Assembly: GCF_005503145.1 (NCBI RefSeq)
Contig: NZ_SCNV01000002.1
Coordinates: 331,651 to 395,650, forward strand
Direction of reading: 5' to 3'
Source: Burkholderia sp. 4M9327F10
GTDB lineage: Bacteria; Pseudomonadota; Gammaproteobacteria; Burkholderiales; Burkholderiaceae
Length of the DNA stretch: 64,000 nt
Part shown: positions 28,039 through 36,911 of the stretch, one piece after another
How positions within the stretch are numbered: position 1 is the stretch's first letter
Layout of the letters: every line of letters starts with the position of its first letter
Position numbers and translations under genes: made by a program
The notes under the pieces: model-generated
What the model saw: only the letters and a program-made list of their open reading frames with translations
What the model was told of the DNA's origin: nothing
Databases searched by the model: none

Positions 28039-29255
28039 GCCAGCCTCCGTAGCGCGGCGACAATGCGCTCGCACGCCTCGCTCAGGCGCGCATCGGAGAG
28101 TGCGTAGGCGAGCCGCAGATAGGGCGCCATCCCGAAGGCCGAGCCCGGCACCACGGCCACGTCTGCCTCGTACAACAGGTATTGAGCCAGGTCGATATCC
28201 GTGGCGATGACCGCGCCTTGCGGCGTACGCCGACCGATCGCCCCGCCGCAGTGTGCGAACAGGTAGAACGCTGCCGGCGGAGCACCGGCCTTGAGCCAGG
28301 GCTTGGCGCTGCCAAGAATCTCCAGCGCAAGATCGCGGCGCACGCGCAACCGGCCCCGCCACTCGTCGAGGAATTCCCGTGGCCCCTGCAGCGCTTGCAG
28401 CGCCGCGGCCTGACTGATCGAATTGGGATTGCTGGTGCTCTGCGACTGCAGCATGGCAAGCGCGCTAATCAGCCAGTGCGGACCGCCTGCATAGCCGAGC
28501 CGCCAGCCCGTCATTGCATAGGACTTCGACACACCGTTGAGCGTGAGCGTACGGCCAGACATATCCGGCGCGGCTTGCGCAAACGAACAGAACGTGCCGT
28601 CGAACACGATCTCCTCATAGATATCGTCGGACAGCACCAATACGTCCGGATGGTCACGCAACACCTGGGCAAGCGCACGCAACTCGTCGCCGGAATAAAG
28701 GGCGCCTGACGGATTGCCCGGCGAGTTCAGCAGAAGCCAGCGGGTCTTCGACGTGAGCGCGCAAGACAGTTCGTCGGGCTGCAGCTTGAAGCCGTCTTGC
28801 GGCCGCGTGGCGATCATGACGGGCGTACCGCCGGCCATGCGGATCATCTCGGGATACGAGACCCAGTACGGTGCGGGCACGATCACCTCGTCACCCGGAT
28901 CAAGGGTGGCAAGAAACGCGTTGAAGATAATCTGCTTCGCCCCGGTCGCCGCGATGATTTCGCGCGGCTCGTAAGCGAGTCCATTGTCGCGGCGAAACTT
29001 GGCCGCAATGGCGGCTTTCAGCGCCGGCGTGCCCCCGACATCGGTATAGCGCGTTTCGCCCTGCACGATCGCGCGGATCGCCGCGTGCTGGATGTGAGCC
29101 GGCGTGTCGAAATCAAGTTCGCCCTCGCTCAGACTGATGACCGGACGCCCCTGTGCCGCGAGCGCGCGGGCAGCCTGCGACATCGCCCCGGTAGCGGACG
29201 GCCGCATCGCGGCCAGCCGCCCGGAAAGACGGTTTGCTCGGTGTTCGGAAGTCAT
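28035..29255 (-). CDS. PLP-dependent aminotransferase (fold type I, AspC-like)
   Basis: The protein has 406 residues from the ATG at 29255. Class I/II aminotransferase motifs are visible: SEGELDFDTPAHI near the N-terminus, TGAKQIIFNAFLA, APYWVSYPEM, NSPGNPSGALYS, DDIYEEI and the PLP lysine in NGVSKSYAMTGWRLGYAGG. The Arg that grips the substrate carboxylate is in LRLAYALSD. It is the first gene of the aminotransferase-pxpBCA-amidase-dehydrogenase operon and a paralogue of the protein at 39240-40472. It would convert the released amino acid into a 2-oxoacid. The ribosome binding site is weak. Confidence 0.9.
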   Translation of the reverse strand: MTSEHRANRLSGRLAAMRPSATGAMSQAARALAAQGRPVISLSEGELDFDTPAHIQHAAIRAIVQGETRYTDVGGTPALKAAIAAKFRRDNGLAYEPREIIAATGAKQIIFNAFLATLDPGDEVIVPAPYWVSYPEMIRMAGGTPVMIATRPQDGFKLQPDELSCALTSKTRWLLLNSPGNPSGALYSGDELRALAQVLRDHPDVLVLSDDIYEEIVFDGTFCSFAQAAPDMSGRTLTLNGVSKSYAMTGWRLGYAGGPHWLISALAMLQSQSTSNPNSISQAAALQALQGPREFLDEWRGRLRVRRDLALEILGSAKPWLKAGAPPAAFYLFAHCGGAIGRRTPQGAVIATDIDLAQYLLYEADVAVVPGSAFGMAPYLRLAYALSDARLSEACERIVAALRRLA

Positions 29256-29366
29256 GTCGAAATAACCGGTGATCGCCCTGTTCAATGACGGCCTGCACAG
29301 CCCGCCCCAGCTCCGCCGGGCGACGTGCAATGCAGTAGCTTGTCGCCAGATCGTGGCGTCCAATTG

Positions 29367-29387
29367 TGGTATACCATCAATATACAA
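29367..29387 (-). promoter_or_regulatory. Predicted operator of the GntR/FCD regulator (module A operon)
   Basis: On the minus strand the site reads TTGTATA-TTGATGG-TATACCA and includes the perfect palindrome TGGTATACCA (29367-29376). Seventeen of 21 positions match the site in front of the module A transporter operon (32749-32769). It lies about 110 bp upstream of the aminotransferase ATG. Confidence 0.65.
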
Positions 29388-29532
29388 ACCACTCGAAGTC
29401 CCTGTAAAGCAAACAAAAACTGTTCGCGAATTTTTGGCATGACGGCATGACAGCCGCCGCCGGGCCTGACCGGCGAGACTGGTACGCGGGCGTGAGTGCT
29501 GCAGCCGGCGGCCCCGAACGGCCCCGTTATCG

Positions 29533-29553
29533 CCGTGTACAATCGGAATACCA
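29533..29553 (+). promoter_or_regulatory. Partial operator upstream of the GntR/FCD gene
   Basis: The right half GGAATACCA (29545-29553) is identical to that of the 32749-32769 operator. The left half is weak (13 of 21 matches overall). It lies 75 bp upstream of the regulator's ATG, suggesting autoregulation. Confidence 0.4.
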
Positions 29554-29628
29554 CTCCAGACCACCGATACCCGGCGGCCTTGCAATCGACATCAACACCC
29601 AGCCGCGAGACCGGCCCATTTACTACCC

Positions 29629-30306
29629 ATGATCCAGCACGCACCTCGCGAAGAAGAGATCATCGAGAATCCTGTCGGCAAGGGCCTTGGCGCCCAGGCA
29701 TACGAGGCGCTCCTCGACCTGATCGTGTCCGGCGAACTGCAGCCGGGCGACCTGATCCAGGAGCGGCGCCTTGCGCTGCAGCTCGACATATCCCGCACGC
29801 CGATGCGCGAAGCGATGCACCGCCTCGAGGGCGAGCGCGTGCTCGAACGCACCGCCGACAACAAGCTGTCCGTGCGCCGTTTCACCGTGCAGGAGCTGAT
29901 CGAGGCGCTCAACGTACGGCGCCTGCTCGAGCCGCACGCGGCTGCGCGTGCCACCCAGCGTATTCCGGCCGAGCGCCTCAAAGGCTTGCTTGACCGCGTC
30001 AATGCCCTGCTCGCGCAAGGCGATCCGACCAGCACCGAGCACCAGGAATTCGACGACGAACTGCACGGCCTCATCACCGAGTCCTGCGACAACCGGCTGC
30101 TGGCCGAAATGATCCAGGAACTGCGGCGCAAGACCCGGATGTTCTCGCTGAAGAGGCTCAGCGACCGGCTCGAGCCGATCTGCCGCGAACACCAGGCAAT
30201 CATCGAAGCCATGCTCAGGGGCGACCCGGACGCCTCAGCCGAAGCGGCTACACGCCATATCGACAACATCAAGATGCGCATCATCGAAAAGCTCGCAAAG
30301 TCCTGA
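29629..30306 (+). CDS. GntR-family regulator with FCD domain (module A)
   Basis: The 225-residue protein has an N-terminal GntR winged helix (about 20-85): LIVSGELQPGDLIQERRLALQLDISRTPMREAMHRLEGERVLE. The all-helical FCD ligand domain (about 95-220) contains LLEPHAAARA, FDDELHGLITESCDN and EHQAIIEAMLRGDPDAS, with the Asp/His metal or ligand positions typical of FCD proteins. It sits between the two module A operons, both of which carry a matching TGGTAT-type site, so it probably represses both until an amino-acid-like inducer binds. Confidence 0.9.
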   Translation: MIQHAPREEEIIENPVGKGLGAQAYEALLDLIVSGELQPGDLIQERRLALQLDISRTPMREAMHRLEGERVLERTADNKLSVRRFTVQELIEALNVRRLLEPHAAARATQRIPAERLKGLLDRVNALLAQGDPTSTEHQEFDDELHGLITESCDNRLLAEMIQELRRKTRMFSLKRLSDRLEPICREHQAIIEAMLRGDPDASAEAATRHIDNIKMRIIEKLAKS

Positions 30307-30320
30307 GGCATAGCACGCCC

Positions 30321-30337
30321 GCGGCGCCCAGCGCCGC
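30321..30337. terminator. Bidirectional GC-rich hairpin between convergent genes
   Basis: GCGGCGC-CCA-GCGCCGC forms a perfect 7-bp stem with a 3-base loop, immediately before the stop codon of the binding-protein gene and 14 bp after that of the GntR gene. No T tract follows on either strand, so terminator strength is uncertain. Confidence 0.4.
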
Positions 30338-31129
30338 TTACTGAGGCAGCGTGCGGATCGGATCTTTCGGCGACGGATCGTATCCGAGCAGACCTTTTGT
30401 CAACTTCGCATACGTGCCGTCAGCCACCATGTCCGCAAGCGCGCGATCCACTGCATCCGCCAGCGGACGCTCATCCTTGCGCATTGCGAAGCCTTTCTGA
30501 ACGTGGCTCACGTAATCGGTCGTCATGACGACCGGCAAGCCGAGATGCTCGGCGACATAGGCGCCGCTGATCGAATCGGTAATCACCGCGTCGACGGTGC
30601 CGTTGACGAGATCCTGGATCGCGTCCGTCTCGAGCCGGTAGGACTTCAATTTCGCGCCGTGCTCGATAGCCAGTTTTGCGAATGTCGAAGACACCAGCGC
30701 GCCGACAGTCTTGTCCTTCAGATCCGCAGCCGAATGGATCGGCGAGCCCTTCAATGTCACGACACGGCCGCCCGACTCCAGCCACCCGTCTGAAAACAGG
30801 ATGCTCTTCTGGCGTTCCGGCGTGATGTCCATCGACGCACTGATGATGTCGTATTTCTTTGCCTGCAGACCGATGAGAAGCGCGTCCCATTGCGTCAGCA
30901 CCGGCGTATATTCGAGGTGCAGACGACGCGCGACTTCGCGCATCACGCGAATTTCGAGGCCATCCAGCTGGCCGTCCGGCGTGCGCATGCTGAACGGCGG
31001 AAACGTTCCCTGGGTCGCGACCGTCAGCTTGCCGGACTGAACGAGATCGAGCGGCTCGGCGCTGGCCAGATGAACCGCCAGTGCGAGAAAAGGAACGGCA
31101 AGAGACCTGACCAGACCGGCGAATTTCAT
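30338..31129 (-). CDS. Polar amino acid ABC transporter substrate-binding protein (module A)
   Basis: This 263-residue family 3 periplasmic binding protein has a signal peptide (FAGLVRSLAVPFLALAVHLASA). The mature protein has GKLTVATQGTFPPFSMRTPDGQLDGLEIRVMREVARRL and the LIGLQAKKYDIISASMDITPERQK block characteristic of amino-acid binding proteins, then a second lobe with GTVDAVITDSISGAYVAE. It is the last gene of the ATPase-permease-binding protein operon. The pairing with PxpABC and an aminotransferase suggests an amino-acid or lactam ligand. Confidence 0.92.
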   Translation of the reverse strand: MKFAGLVRSLAVPFLALAVHLASAEPLDLVQSGKLTVATQGTFPPFSMRTPDGQLDGLEIRVMREVARRLHLEYTPVLTQWDALLIGLQAKKYDIISASMDITPERQKSILFSDGWLESGGRVVTLKGSPIHSAADLKDKTVGALVSSTFAKLAIEHGAKLKSYRLETDAIQDLVNGTVDAVITDSISGAYVAEHLGLPVVMTTDYVSHVQKGFAMRKDERPLADAVDRALADMVADGTYAKLTKGLLGYDPSPKDPIRTLPQ

Positions 31130-31211
31130 ATGTTGTCCTCAGTGAAAATAGCTGAACAGCGAACGTCATTCTTCAACCTGTTGCGCCGGCTCGCTGGCGG
31201 CGGCGCCCCGA

Positions 31212-31868
31212 CTAGCCGTACACGGCCTGGCGTCGTTCGAGCCAGGCTGAGAACCGCGTCAGCAGGCTCGTCAGCACGAGGTAGATCAGCGACGCCGCAA
31301 TGTAGAACTGGAATGGGCGGAACGTCGTCGAAATGATCGTTTCGGCATACAGCGTGACGTCCACCACCGTGATCGTCGACAACAGCGAAGTGTTCTTCAG
31401 GATCGCGATCGCTTCGTTCGTCATCGACGGCAGTGCCACGCGAAACACCTGCGGCAGGATGATCCGGCGCATGGTCTCGCTCTGGCGCATGCCAAGCGCC
31501 TGCGCCGACTCCATCTGGCCAAGCGGAACCGCAAGCAGGCCGGAGCGGATGATCTCCGCGACATAGGCGCCGCTGTTCAGGCCGAGCGCAACTACACCGG
31601 CAACGAACGGGTCCAGATGAACACCGAGTTGCGGCAGCCCGAAATAGACGATGAACACCTGGATCAGCGCGGGCGTGCCACGCGTGAACCACACATAAAA
31701 CGCACATATCCCCCGCAAAGGCGCCAAGGCCGAGCGCCGGCCAAGAACGGCTGCAAGCCCGCATGCCCAACTGAGCACGATAGTCGCCAATGTGATCAGC
31801 AGCACGGTCCAGGCTGCCGCCGCGAAACCCCAGCCATACTGCTGGATGTCTTCAAGTACCTGACTCAT
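31212..31868 (-). CDS. Amino acid ABC transporter permease (HisM/GlnP type, module A)
   Basis: The 218-residue inner-membrane protein has about five helices. Family blocks are [71 protein letters not shown] (the coupling loop with conserved Gly) and [13 protein letters not shown]. It probably functions as a homodimer because only one permease is encoded in the operon. It overlaps the ATPase gene by four bases and is followed by the binding protein gene after 82 bp. Confidence 0.92.
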   Translation of the reverse strand: MSQVLEDIQQYGWGFAAAAWTVLLITLATIVLSWACGLAAVLGRRSALAPLRGICAFYVWFTRGTPALIQVFIVYFGLPQLGVHLDPFVAGVVALGLNSGAYVAEIIRSGLLAVPLGQMESAQALGMRQSETMRRIILPQVFRVALPSMTNEAIAILKNTSLLSTITVVDVTLYAETIISTTFRPFQFYIAASLIYLVLTSLLTRFSAWLERRQAVYG

Positions 31869-32716
31869 CGCGCCCCCTCCGTCGAGGCACGCGCGACGTC
31901 CTCGTGCAGAATCCGTTTCAGAAATTGCTGCAGCCGCTCGCTGTCGGGATGACGCAGCACCTCGGATGGCGTACCGTCCTCCGCGATACGGCCTTGATCG
32001 AAAAAGAGCACGCGTGAAGACACATCGCGCGCAAACGCGATTTCGTGCGTCACGAGCAGCATTGTCATTCCATCCGCCGCGAGCGACGCCATCAGGGAAA
32101 GCACTTCGCCCACGAGTTCCGGATCGAGCGCCGACGTGACCTCGTCGAACAGCATCACCTTCGGCTTCATCGCCAGCGCACGCGCAATCGCCACGCGCTG
32201 CTGCTGCCCACCGGACATCCGTTGCGGATACTGGGCGCGCTTGTCGATCAGCCCGACCCGCTTCAGCAACATCTCGGCATGCTCGACGGCCTGCGCACGC
32301 GATTCCTTCAACACGCGCACAGGCGCCTCGATAATGTTCTCGAGCACGGTCTTGTGCGGCCAGAGGTTATAGCTCTGGAACACCATGCCGATTTCCGTGC
32401 GCAGTTCACGCAGTTGCTCCGCCGTCGGCGCGGCACGAGCGCCCTCGCGAAAATCGAACGAGAAGCGCCCGAACTGCATGAATCCCGATTCGGGCCGCTC
32501 CATCACGTTCAGGCACCGCAGGAATGTGCTTTTCCCCGACCCGCTCGCGCCGATGATCGACACGACTTCGCCAGCCCTCACGTCGACAGCGACATTCTTG
32601 AGCACGTGAAGATCGCCGTAGCTCTTGTTCAACTCCTTGATGCGCAACAGCGGCACGGCAGCGCCACCCTGCGGGACCTTTTCCAGCACATCGCACGCTA
32701 CTTGTCCGTCGGACAT
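31865..32716 (-). CDS. Amino acid ABC transporter ATP-binding protein (module A)
   Basis: The protein has 283 residues from the ATG at 32716 (GGAGAG upstream); longer in-frame starts would run into the operator. Walker A is GASGSGKST, the Q-loop [10 protein letters not shown], the signature [12 protein letters not shown], Walker [13 protein letters not shown] (Val replaces Pro) and the H-loop VTHEI. It is the first gene of the leftward ATPase-permease-binding protein operon. A 21-bp operator candidate lies 32 bp upstream of the start. Confidence 0.92.
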   Translation of the reverse strand: MSDGQVACDVLEKVPQGGAAVPLLRIKELNKSYGDLHVLKNVAVDVRAGEVVSIIGASGSGKSTFLRCLNVMERPESGFMQFGRFSFDFREGARAAPTAEQLRELRTEIGMVFQSYNLWPHKTVLENIIEAPVRVLKESRAQAVEHAEMLLKRVGLIDKRAQYPQRMSGGQQQRVAIARALAMKPKVMLFDEVTSALDPELVGEVLSLMASLAADGMTMLLVTHEIAFARDVSSRVLFFDQGRIAEDGTPSEVLRHPDSERLQQFLKRILHEDVARASTEGAR

Positions 32717-33138
32717 CCACGCTCTCCATGAAACAAACCGCAGCGGGTTGGTATTTAGATGGAATACCACTATGAGCAATAAGGATGCCAATGGCGCGCC
32801 GAAGCATGACGGTTAGCACATCGTGGCCGCGCTCGCCCGATATATCGTGCATGTTTGTGCCGAGAATCGAAGGACTGCGGGTGGAACCATGACAGTGAGC
32901 GCAGCAGCCACGCGTATCCGTTGCGGCGCATGACCGCACTTATGTGGCGTACCAGGCCTCTTTGATGTGCATACTTTGTACAGCCACCATCCTGAAGTGC
33001 CGACCGGCAGAACAATTTCACTTCGGGCTGGCGGCCATCGGGAACAGCGGCTGATTTCCTCGCCACCGCCCCCGATCGTTATCTCTGTACTGCTAACGTT
33101 AACGAGTAGCGCAGATGCGCCGAAAAACAGACGCAAGG
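32717..33138. other. Intergenic region between module A and module B
   Basis: This 422-bp spacer lies between the leftward transporter operon and the 3' end of the second GntR gene. Apart from the operator at 32749-32769 I see no motif, and no open frame here has family resemblance or a ribosome binding site. Confidence 0.5.
32749..32769 (+). promoter_or_regulatory. Predicted operator in front of the module A transporter operon
   Basis: TGGTATT-N7-AATACCA is a perfect 7-bp inverted repeat 32 bp upstream of the ATPase ATG, a position where a bound repressor would block the promoter. It matches the 29367-29387 site at 17 of 21 positions. The TGGTAT half-site is typical of FCD-type GntR proteins. 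Confidence 0.7.
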
Positions 33139-34059
33139 CTAAACAACTGCAGCCTTGCGCCCTCGCACCGGCGCATCGGCCGCGCCCGTCGTGTGATAGG
33201 CGTGATAAAGGTGCTCGCGCATCCGCGTGGCGGCAGTCGCCATGTCGTTGTCGAGAATCGCTTCGAGGATGCCGACATGCTCGCCGCACCACTCGCGGAT
33301 CCGTTTGCGGTTCACATAACCCTGGAACTCAAGCAGCCGGCGCAGCCGGTTCTGCTGCTGCATAGACTGGTACATGAACACGTTGCCGCTGTACCCGGCG
33401 AGCATCTCGTGGAAATTCGCGTCGGTTTCGAATACCTGTTTCGGCGTCACGCTGTTACTGCCCAGTTGCGACACGAGAAAGATGTGCTCGCGGCGGCAGC
33501 GCTCAAGCACCGAGCGATCCGGCGAGAACGTCGGCAGCAGCAGCCCCGCCGGTTCTAGCGTGAGCCGGAAGTCGTAACTGCTCTTCAGCGTCAACGCGGA
33601 ATCGAACGTAGGCTGGAAGCTCCAGCCGTGGCCCTTGTTACGGACGATCAGCCCATCCTCGGACAGACGCGACAGTGCGCGCGTCATTGTCACGCGATCG
33701 ACGCCGTAGCGCTGCGCGATGTCGGTCTGCGTCAGCGACGCGGGAATCGCCCCCGCGAGACGATCCGTGACGAGCCGGTTGTACAGATCCTCGTCGGCCG
33801 ACGGCGGCAGATCGAGTTCGATTCTGCGCAGCGTGTCCGACGGCTGCGCGAGGAAATAACCCTGGTTCCTGCGCGCCTCGACAATGCCGAACGATTCGAG
33901 CACACCCATCGCGGCACGCACAGGCGTACGCGACACGCCGAGCAGATCAGCCAGTTGCTGTTCGCGCAGGTGATAGCCGACCTCGAACTTCGCTTCCTCG
34001 ATCAGATCGAGAATCTGCCTGGCCAACCCTTGCGCTCCCTTGCCCGCCCGCTTCGTCAT
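33139..34059 (-). CDS. GntR-type regulator with two winged helices and an FCD domain (module B)
   Basis: The 306-residue protein is longer than ordinary FCD regulators (about 220-250). Residues 10-75 are a GntR winged helix (FEVGYHLREQQLADLLGVSRTPVRAAMGVLESFGIVE). Residues 85-150 look like a second winged helix (LTQTDIAQRYGVDRVTMTRALSRLSEDGLIVRNKGHGW). The rest is an FCD-like helical domain (FETDANFHEMLAGYSGN). It diverges from the module B transporter/enzyme operon. Nearly identical 19-bp sites occur in front of that operon and in front of the module B binding-protein gene, so it likely controls both. Confidence 0.85.
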   Translation of the reverse strand: MTKRAGKGAQGLARQILDLIEEAKFEVGYHLREQQLADLLGVSRTPVRAAMGVLESFGIVEARRNQGYFLAQPSDTLRRIELDLPPSADEDLYNRLVTDRLAGAIPASLTQTDIAQRYGVDRVTMTRALSRLSEDGLIVRNKGHGWSFQPTFDSALTLKSSYDFRLTLEPAGLLLPTFSPDRSVLERCRREHIFLVSQLGSNSVTPKQVFETDANFHEMLAGYSGNVFMYQSMQQQNRLRRLLEFQGYVNRKRIREWCGEHVGILEAILDNDMATAATRMREHLYHAYHTTGAADAPVRGRKAAVV

Positions 34060-34100
34060 TGTCTATTTCTCCTCCTCAGATGGCGCAAGCATAGCAAAAA

Positions 34101-34118
34101 ATACAAATTTTCGATAAA
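34101..34118. promoter_or_regulatory. Weak operator-like site upstream of the module B GntR gene
   Basis: ATACAAATTTTCGATAAA resembles the reverse complement of the module B operator (shared TACAAATTT core, one base offset in the other half). Its place 42 bp upstream of the regulator's start would suit autoregulation. Confidence 0.3.
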
Positions 34119-34198
34119 CCGCTGCTACCTGAGCATTGGCCATTCCATGGAATTCTGCTGAAAACACGCTGATTTCCCCTTGACCGTGTTTTTTGTCG

Positions 34199-34217
34199 TT
34201 TGTATAAATTGGCACAC
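34199..34217 (+). promoter_or_regulatory. Predicted module B operator upstream of the permease operon
   Basis: TTTGTATAAATTGGCACAC lies 32 bp upstream of the permease ATG. It matches the site at 43692-43710 (other strand) in 16 of 19 positions although the two are 9.5 kb apart. Confidence 0.65.
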
Positions 34218-34249
34218 ATAGGACAAAGTGTGATTCACTGGAGCCGCGC

Positions 34250-34972
34250 ATGTCACTGCCTCTACTGCTCGAATACCTGACGTCGGGCGATTTCCTTCGC
34301 GGCGCCGCGTTGACCCTGCTGCTGACCGTCGTGTCGCTCGGCTTCGGGATGCTGATCGGGCTGCTACTTGCGCTGCTGCAGGGCACGAAGAGCCGCGTCG
34401 CGAAGGCGTTTACGTTCGGCTACCTGTGGCTGTTCCGCGGCACGCCGGTGCTGTTCCAGATCATCTTTATCTACAACGTGCTGCCGTCGTTTGGCATTCG
34501 CTTCAGCGCGTTCGTTTGCGCGGTACTTGCGCTGTCGTTGAACGAGGCGGCCTTCATGTCGGAGATATTCCGCTCGGGGCTGCACGCCGTGAAGCAGGGT
34601 CAGCGCACGGCGGGCTTCGCGCTCGGCATGACCGGTGCGAAGGTGTTCCGCCACATTGTGCTGCCCCAGGCGCTGCGCGTCGTGCTGCCCCCAATCGGCA
34701 ACCAGATGATCGGCATGCTGAAGCTGAGCGCACTCGTTTCGGTCATCGCCGTGCAGGAATTGCTGCTTGTCGCGAACCAGGCTGCGAGCGCGAACTTCCG
34801 CTATCTGGAAGCGCTGACGGCGGCCGGCATCTATTACCTCGCGCTGACCACGTTCTTCATGCTGCTGCAGGGCTGGATGGAACGCACACTCGACCGCCGG
34901 CGCAAGAGCGCGCCGCGCCGCATGTCGTTCGCTGAACGCCTGCTCGGCACCTCGCAACCGATGCCCCGCTGA
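34250..34972 (+). CDS. Amino acid ABC transporter permease (module B)
   Basis: This 240-residue inner-membrane permease of the HisM/GlnP type is preceded by a GGAG site. Motifs are LWLFRGTPVLFQIIFIYNVLP, LSLNEAAFMSEIFRSGLHAVKQGQRTAGFALGMTGAKVFRHIVLPQALRVVLP (coupling loop) and MIGMLKLSALVSVIAVQELL. It starts the rightward module B operon and is followed after 8 bp by its ATPase. No binding-protein gene is present in the operon; the likely partner is encoded at 42819-43655 on the opposite strand. Confidence 0.92.
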   Translation: MSLPLLLEYLTSGDFLRGAALTLLLTVVSLGFGMLIGLLLALLQGTKSRVAKAFTFGYLWLFRGTPVLFQIIFIYNVLPSFGIRFSAFVCAVLALSLNEAAFMSEIFRSGLHAVKQGQRTAGFALGMTGAKVFRHIVLPQALRVVLPPIGNQMIGMLKLSALVSVIAVQELLLVANQAASANFRYLEALTAAGIYYLALTTFFMLLQGWMERTLDRRRKSAPRRMSFAERLLGTSQPMPR

Positions 34973-34980
34973 CCACCGCC

Positions 34981-35721
34981 ATGCCGAATCCCCCTCTGCT
35001 GAAGATCCACCGCATCGACAAACGCTATGGCGACACGCCGGTGCTAAAGAGCTGCTCGATCGAAGTCGAACAGAAGGAGACGATCGTGATCGTCGGTCCG
35101 TCCGGCTCGGGCAAGTCGACGCTGCTTCGCTGCGTGAACCTGCTCGAGACGATCGACGCCGGCAACATCCTGTTCGAGGGCCGCGATATCACCCGCGAGC
35201 GCAAACATGAACATCTCGTCCGGCAACAGATCGGCATGGTGTTCCAGAACTTCGAGCTGTTCTCGCACCTGTCGGCGGTCGAAAACGTCATGCTTGCGCC
35301 GGTTACGGTCACCGGGATGTCGCGGCACGATGCGCACGACATCGCGCTCGGCCTGCTCGGCAAAGTGCGGCTGCGCGATCGCGCTGACGCGTTCCCCGAC
35401 CAGTTGTCGGGCGGCCAACAGCAGCGCGTCGCGATAGCCCGCGCGCTTGCGATGAAGCCGAAGGTGATGCTGTACGACGAGCCTACGTCTGCGCTCGACC
35501 CGGAGATGGTCAGCGAAGTGCTGGACGTGATGGCCGAGCTGAGCGCCGAAGGCATGACGAGCCTCGTCGTCACGCACGAAATGGGCTTCGCGAGGCGCGC
35601 GGCCGACAAGATCGTCTTTATGGAAGCCGGCGAGGTCGTCCTGACCGATACCAGCGAACGTTTCTTTGGCGGCACGACGCATGAACGCGCGAGCCGCTTT
35701 CTCAACCAGATCCTACATTGA
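34981..35721 (+). CDS. Amino acid ABC transporter ATP-binding protein (module B)
   Basis: The 246-residue ATPase has Walker A GPSGSGKST, Q-loop VFQNFELFSHL, signature [12 protein letters not shown], Walker B VMLYDEPTSALD and H-loop VTHEMGF. It is of the GlnQ/HisP type. The following M20 hydrolase gene begins within about 20 bp (or overlaps through an in-frame TTG at 35718), so uptake and hydrolysis are transcriptionally linked. Confidence 0.93.
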   Translation: MPNPPLLKIHRIDKRYGDTPVLKSCSIEVEQKETIVIVGPSGSGKSTLLRCVNLLETIDAGNILFEGRDITRERKHEHLVRQQIGMVFQNFELFSHLSAVENVMLAPVTVTGMSRHDAHDIALGLLGKVRLRDRADAFPDQLSGGQQQRVAIARALAMKPKVMLYDEPTSALDPEMVSEVLDVMAELSAEGMTSLVVTHEMGFARRAADKIVFMEAGEVVLTDTSERFFGGTTHERASRFLNQILH

Positions 35722-35738
35722 CCCGGAACCTCCTCCCG

Positions 35739-36911
35739 ATGGCAATCCAACCCGACCTGTCCCGGATGAAGCGGGACCTGACCAACCTCGTCGGCATCAA
35801 CACGGAAAATCCGCCCGGCCGCGAAATCGAAGCTGCGCAGTGGGTGCACCGCGCACTCGAAGCGGAAGGGTTCGACCTGTCGCTATCCGAGTACAAGCCC
35901 GGCCGCGCGAACGTGATGGCGCGTCTCGAGAATGGCGCGGGCCCGGTATTCGCATTCAACACGCATCTCGACGTCGTGCCGGTCGGCACGGGCTGGCAGT
36001 CCGATCCGTTCATGCTGCGCGAGGCGGACGGCCGGCTGTACGGCCGCGGCGCATGCGACGCGAAGGGGCCGCTCGCCGCGATGCTCGAAGCGATGCGGAT
36101 GCTCGCCGCCGATCGCGCGAGCTGGTCCGGCACGCTGCTCGGCGTGTTCACCGGCGATGAGGAGGCAGCCAGCGAAGGCGCCAAGTTCTACGCGGCTGGC
36201 CACCCGAAGGTCGACTTCGTCGTGGTCGGCGAACCGACATCGAACGCGACGTTCTCCGCGCACAAGGGCAGCCTGCGTCCGCTCGTGCGCGTGCACGGCG
36301 TAACCGCGCACTCCGGCACGCCGCATCTCGGCGACAACGCGATCTACCGGGCCGCGCAACTGCTGAAGCTGATCGAAGGCCATCACGAAAACGAAGTGCG
36401 CTGCCGCTGCCATCCGCTCGTCGGCTCCGCGAGCCTGACAGTCACGCGCGCACTCGGCGGTCACGCGGACAACGTCGTGCCGGGCGCATGCGATCTGCTG
36501 CTCGACCGCCGCATGGTGCCGGGCGAAGTGGAAGACGACGTGAAGCGCGAGATCGAGCAGTTGCTCGCGCTCGCCAAGGAACGCTTCGGCGTGCGCGCGG
36601 AGATTCTCGAATACCGGCCGACAACGGGCGGTGCGACCGAGACCGCGCAGGACTCGAAGATCGTGCAGGCGAGCCTCGCCGCGTGCCGCCGGCACGGCAA
36701 TGCGGAGCCGGGCCCGTTCGGATTCCAGGGCGGCTGCGATCTCGTTCATTTCCGCAGTGTCGGCGCAGCCGGTGTGGTGATCGGCCCGGGCACGCTCGAG
36801 GTCGCGCACAAGCCGGACGAGTTCGTGCCGATCGAGGAATTTCTCGCATCGAGCCTCATCTATCGCGACATCGCGCTCGACATGCTGACGCCGGGCGGCG
36901 CGCAATCGTGA
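35739..36911 (+). CDS. M20-family metallohydrolase (ArgE/DapE/ACY1-like)
   Basis: The protein has 390 residues from the ATG at 35739; an overlapping TTG at 35718 would add seven. Zinc-site motifs are complete: NTHLDVVP (His, Asp), GRGACDAKGPLA (bridging Asp), TGDEEAAS (catalytic Glu pair), VVGEPTS (Glu) and LEVAHKPDEF (His). A dimerisation domain with GVTAHSGTPHLGDNAI sits in the middle. Relatives remove acyl or aminoacyl groups from amino acids. In module B it probably releases an amino acid from an imported N-acyl or dipeptide-like compound. It overlaps the next gene by four bases (GTGA). Confidence 0.9.
   Translation: MAIQPDLSRMKRDLTNLVGINTENPPGREIEAAQWVHRALEAEGFDLSLSEYKPGRANVMARLENGAGPVFAFNTHLDVVPVGTGWQSDPFMLREADGRLYGRGACDAKGPLAAMLEAMRMLAADRASWSGTLLGVFTGDEEAASEGAKFYAAGHPKVDFVVVGEPTSNATFSAHKGSLRPLVRVHGVTAHSGTPHLGDNAIYRAAQLLKLIEGHHENEVRCRCHPLVGSASLTVTRALGGHADNVVPGACDLLLDRRMVPGEVEDDVKREIEQLLALAKERFGVRAEILEYRPTTGGATETAQDSKIVQASLAACRRHGNAEPGPFGFQGGCDLVHFRSVGAAGVVIGPGTLEVAHKPDEFVPIEEFLASSLIYRDIALDMLTPGGAQS

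Larger units (their letters stand above)
29256..29628. other. Divergent promoter region with GntR-type operators
   Basis: This 373-bp spacer separates the divergent aminotransferase operon and the GntR/FCD regulator gene. It contains no credible gene. It holds two TGGTAT-type operator candidates (29367-29387 and 29533-29553), described separately. Confidence 0.6.

Noticed and set aside
28039..28362. N-terminal extension of pxpB
   Set aside because: Lies inside the aminotransferase gene in another frame; the ATG at 28038 overlaps the stop, as is typical of operons.
32770..33066. 98-residue frame in the spacer between modules
   Set aside because: No ribosome binding site, no family resemblance and it overlaps the regulatory region.
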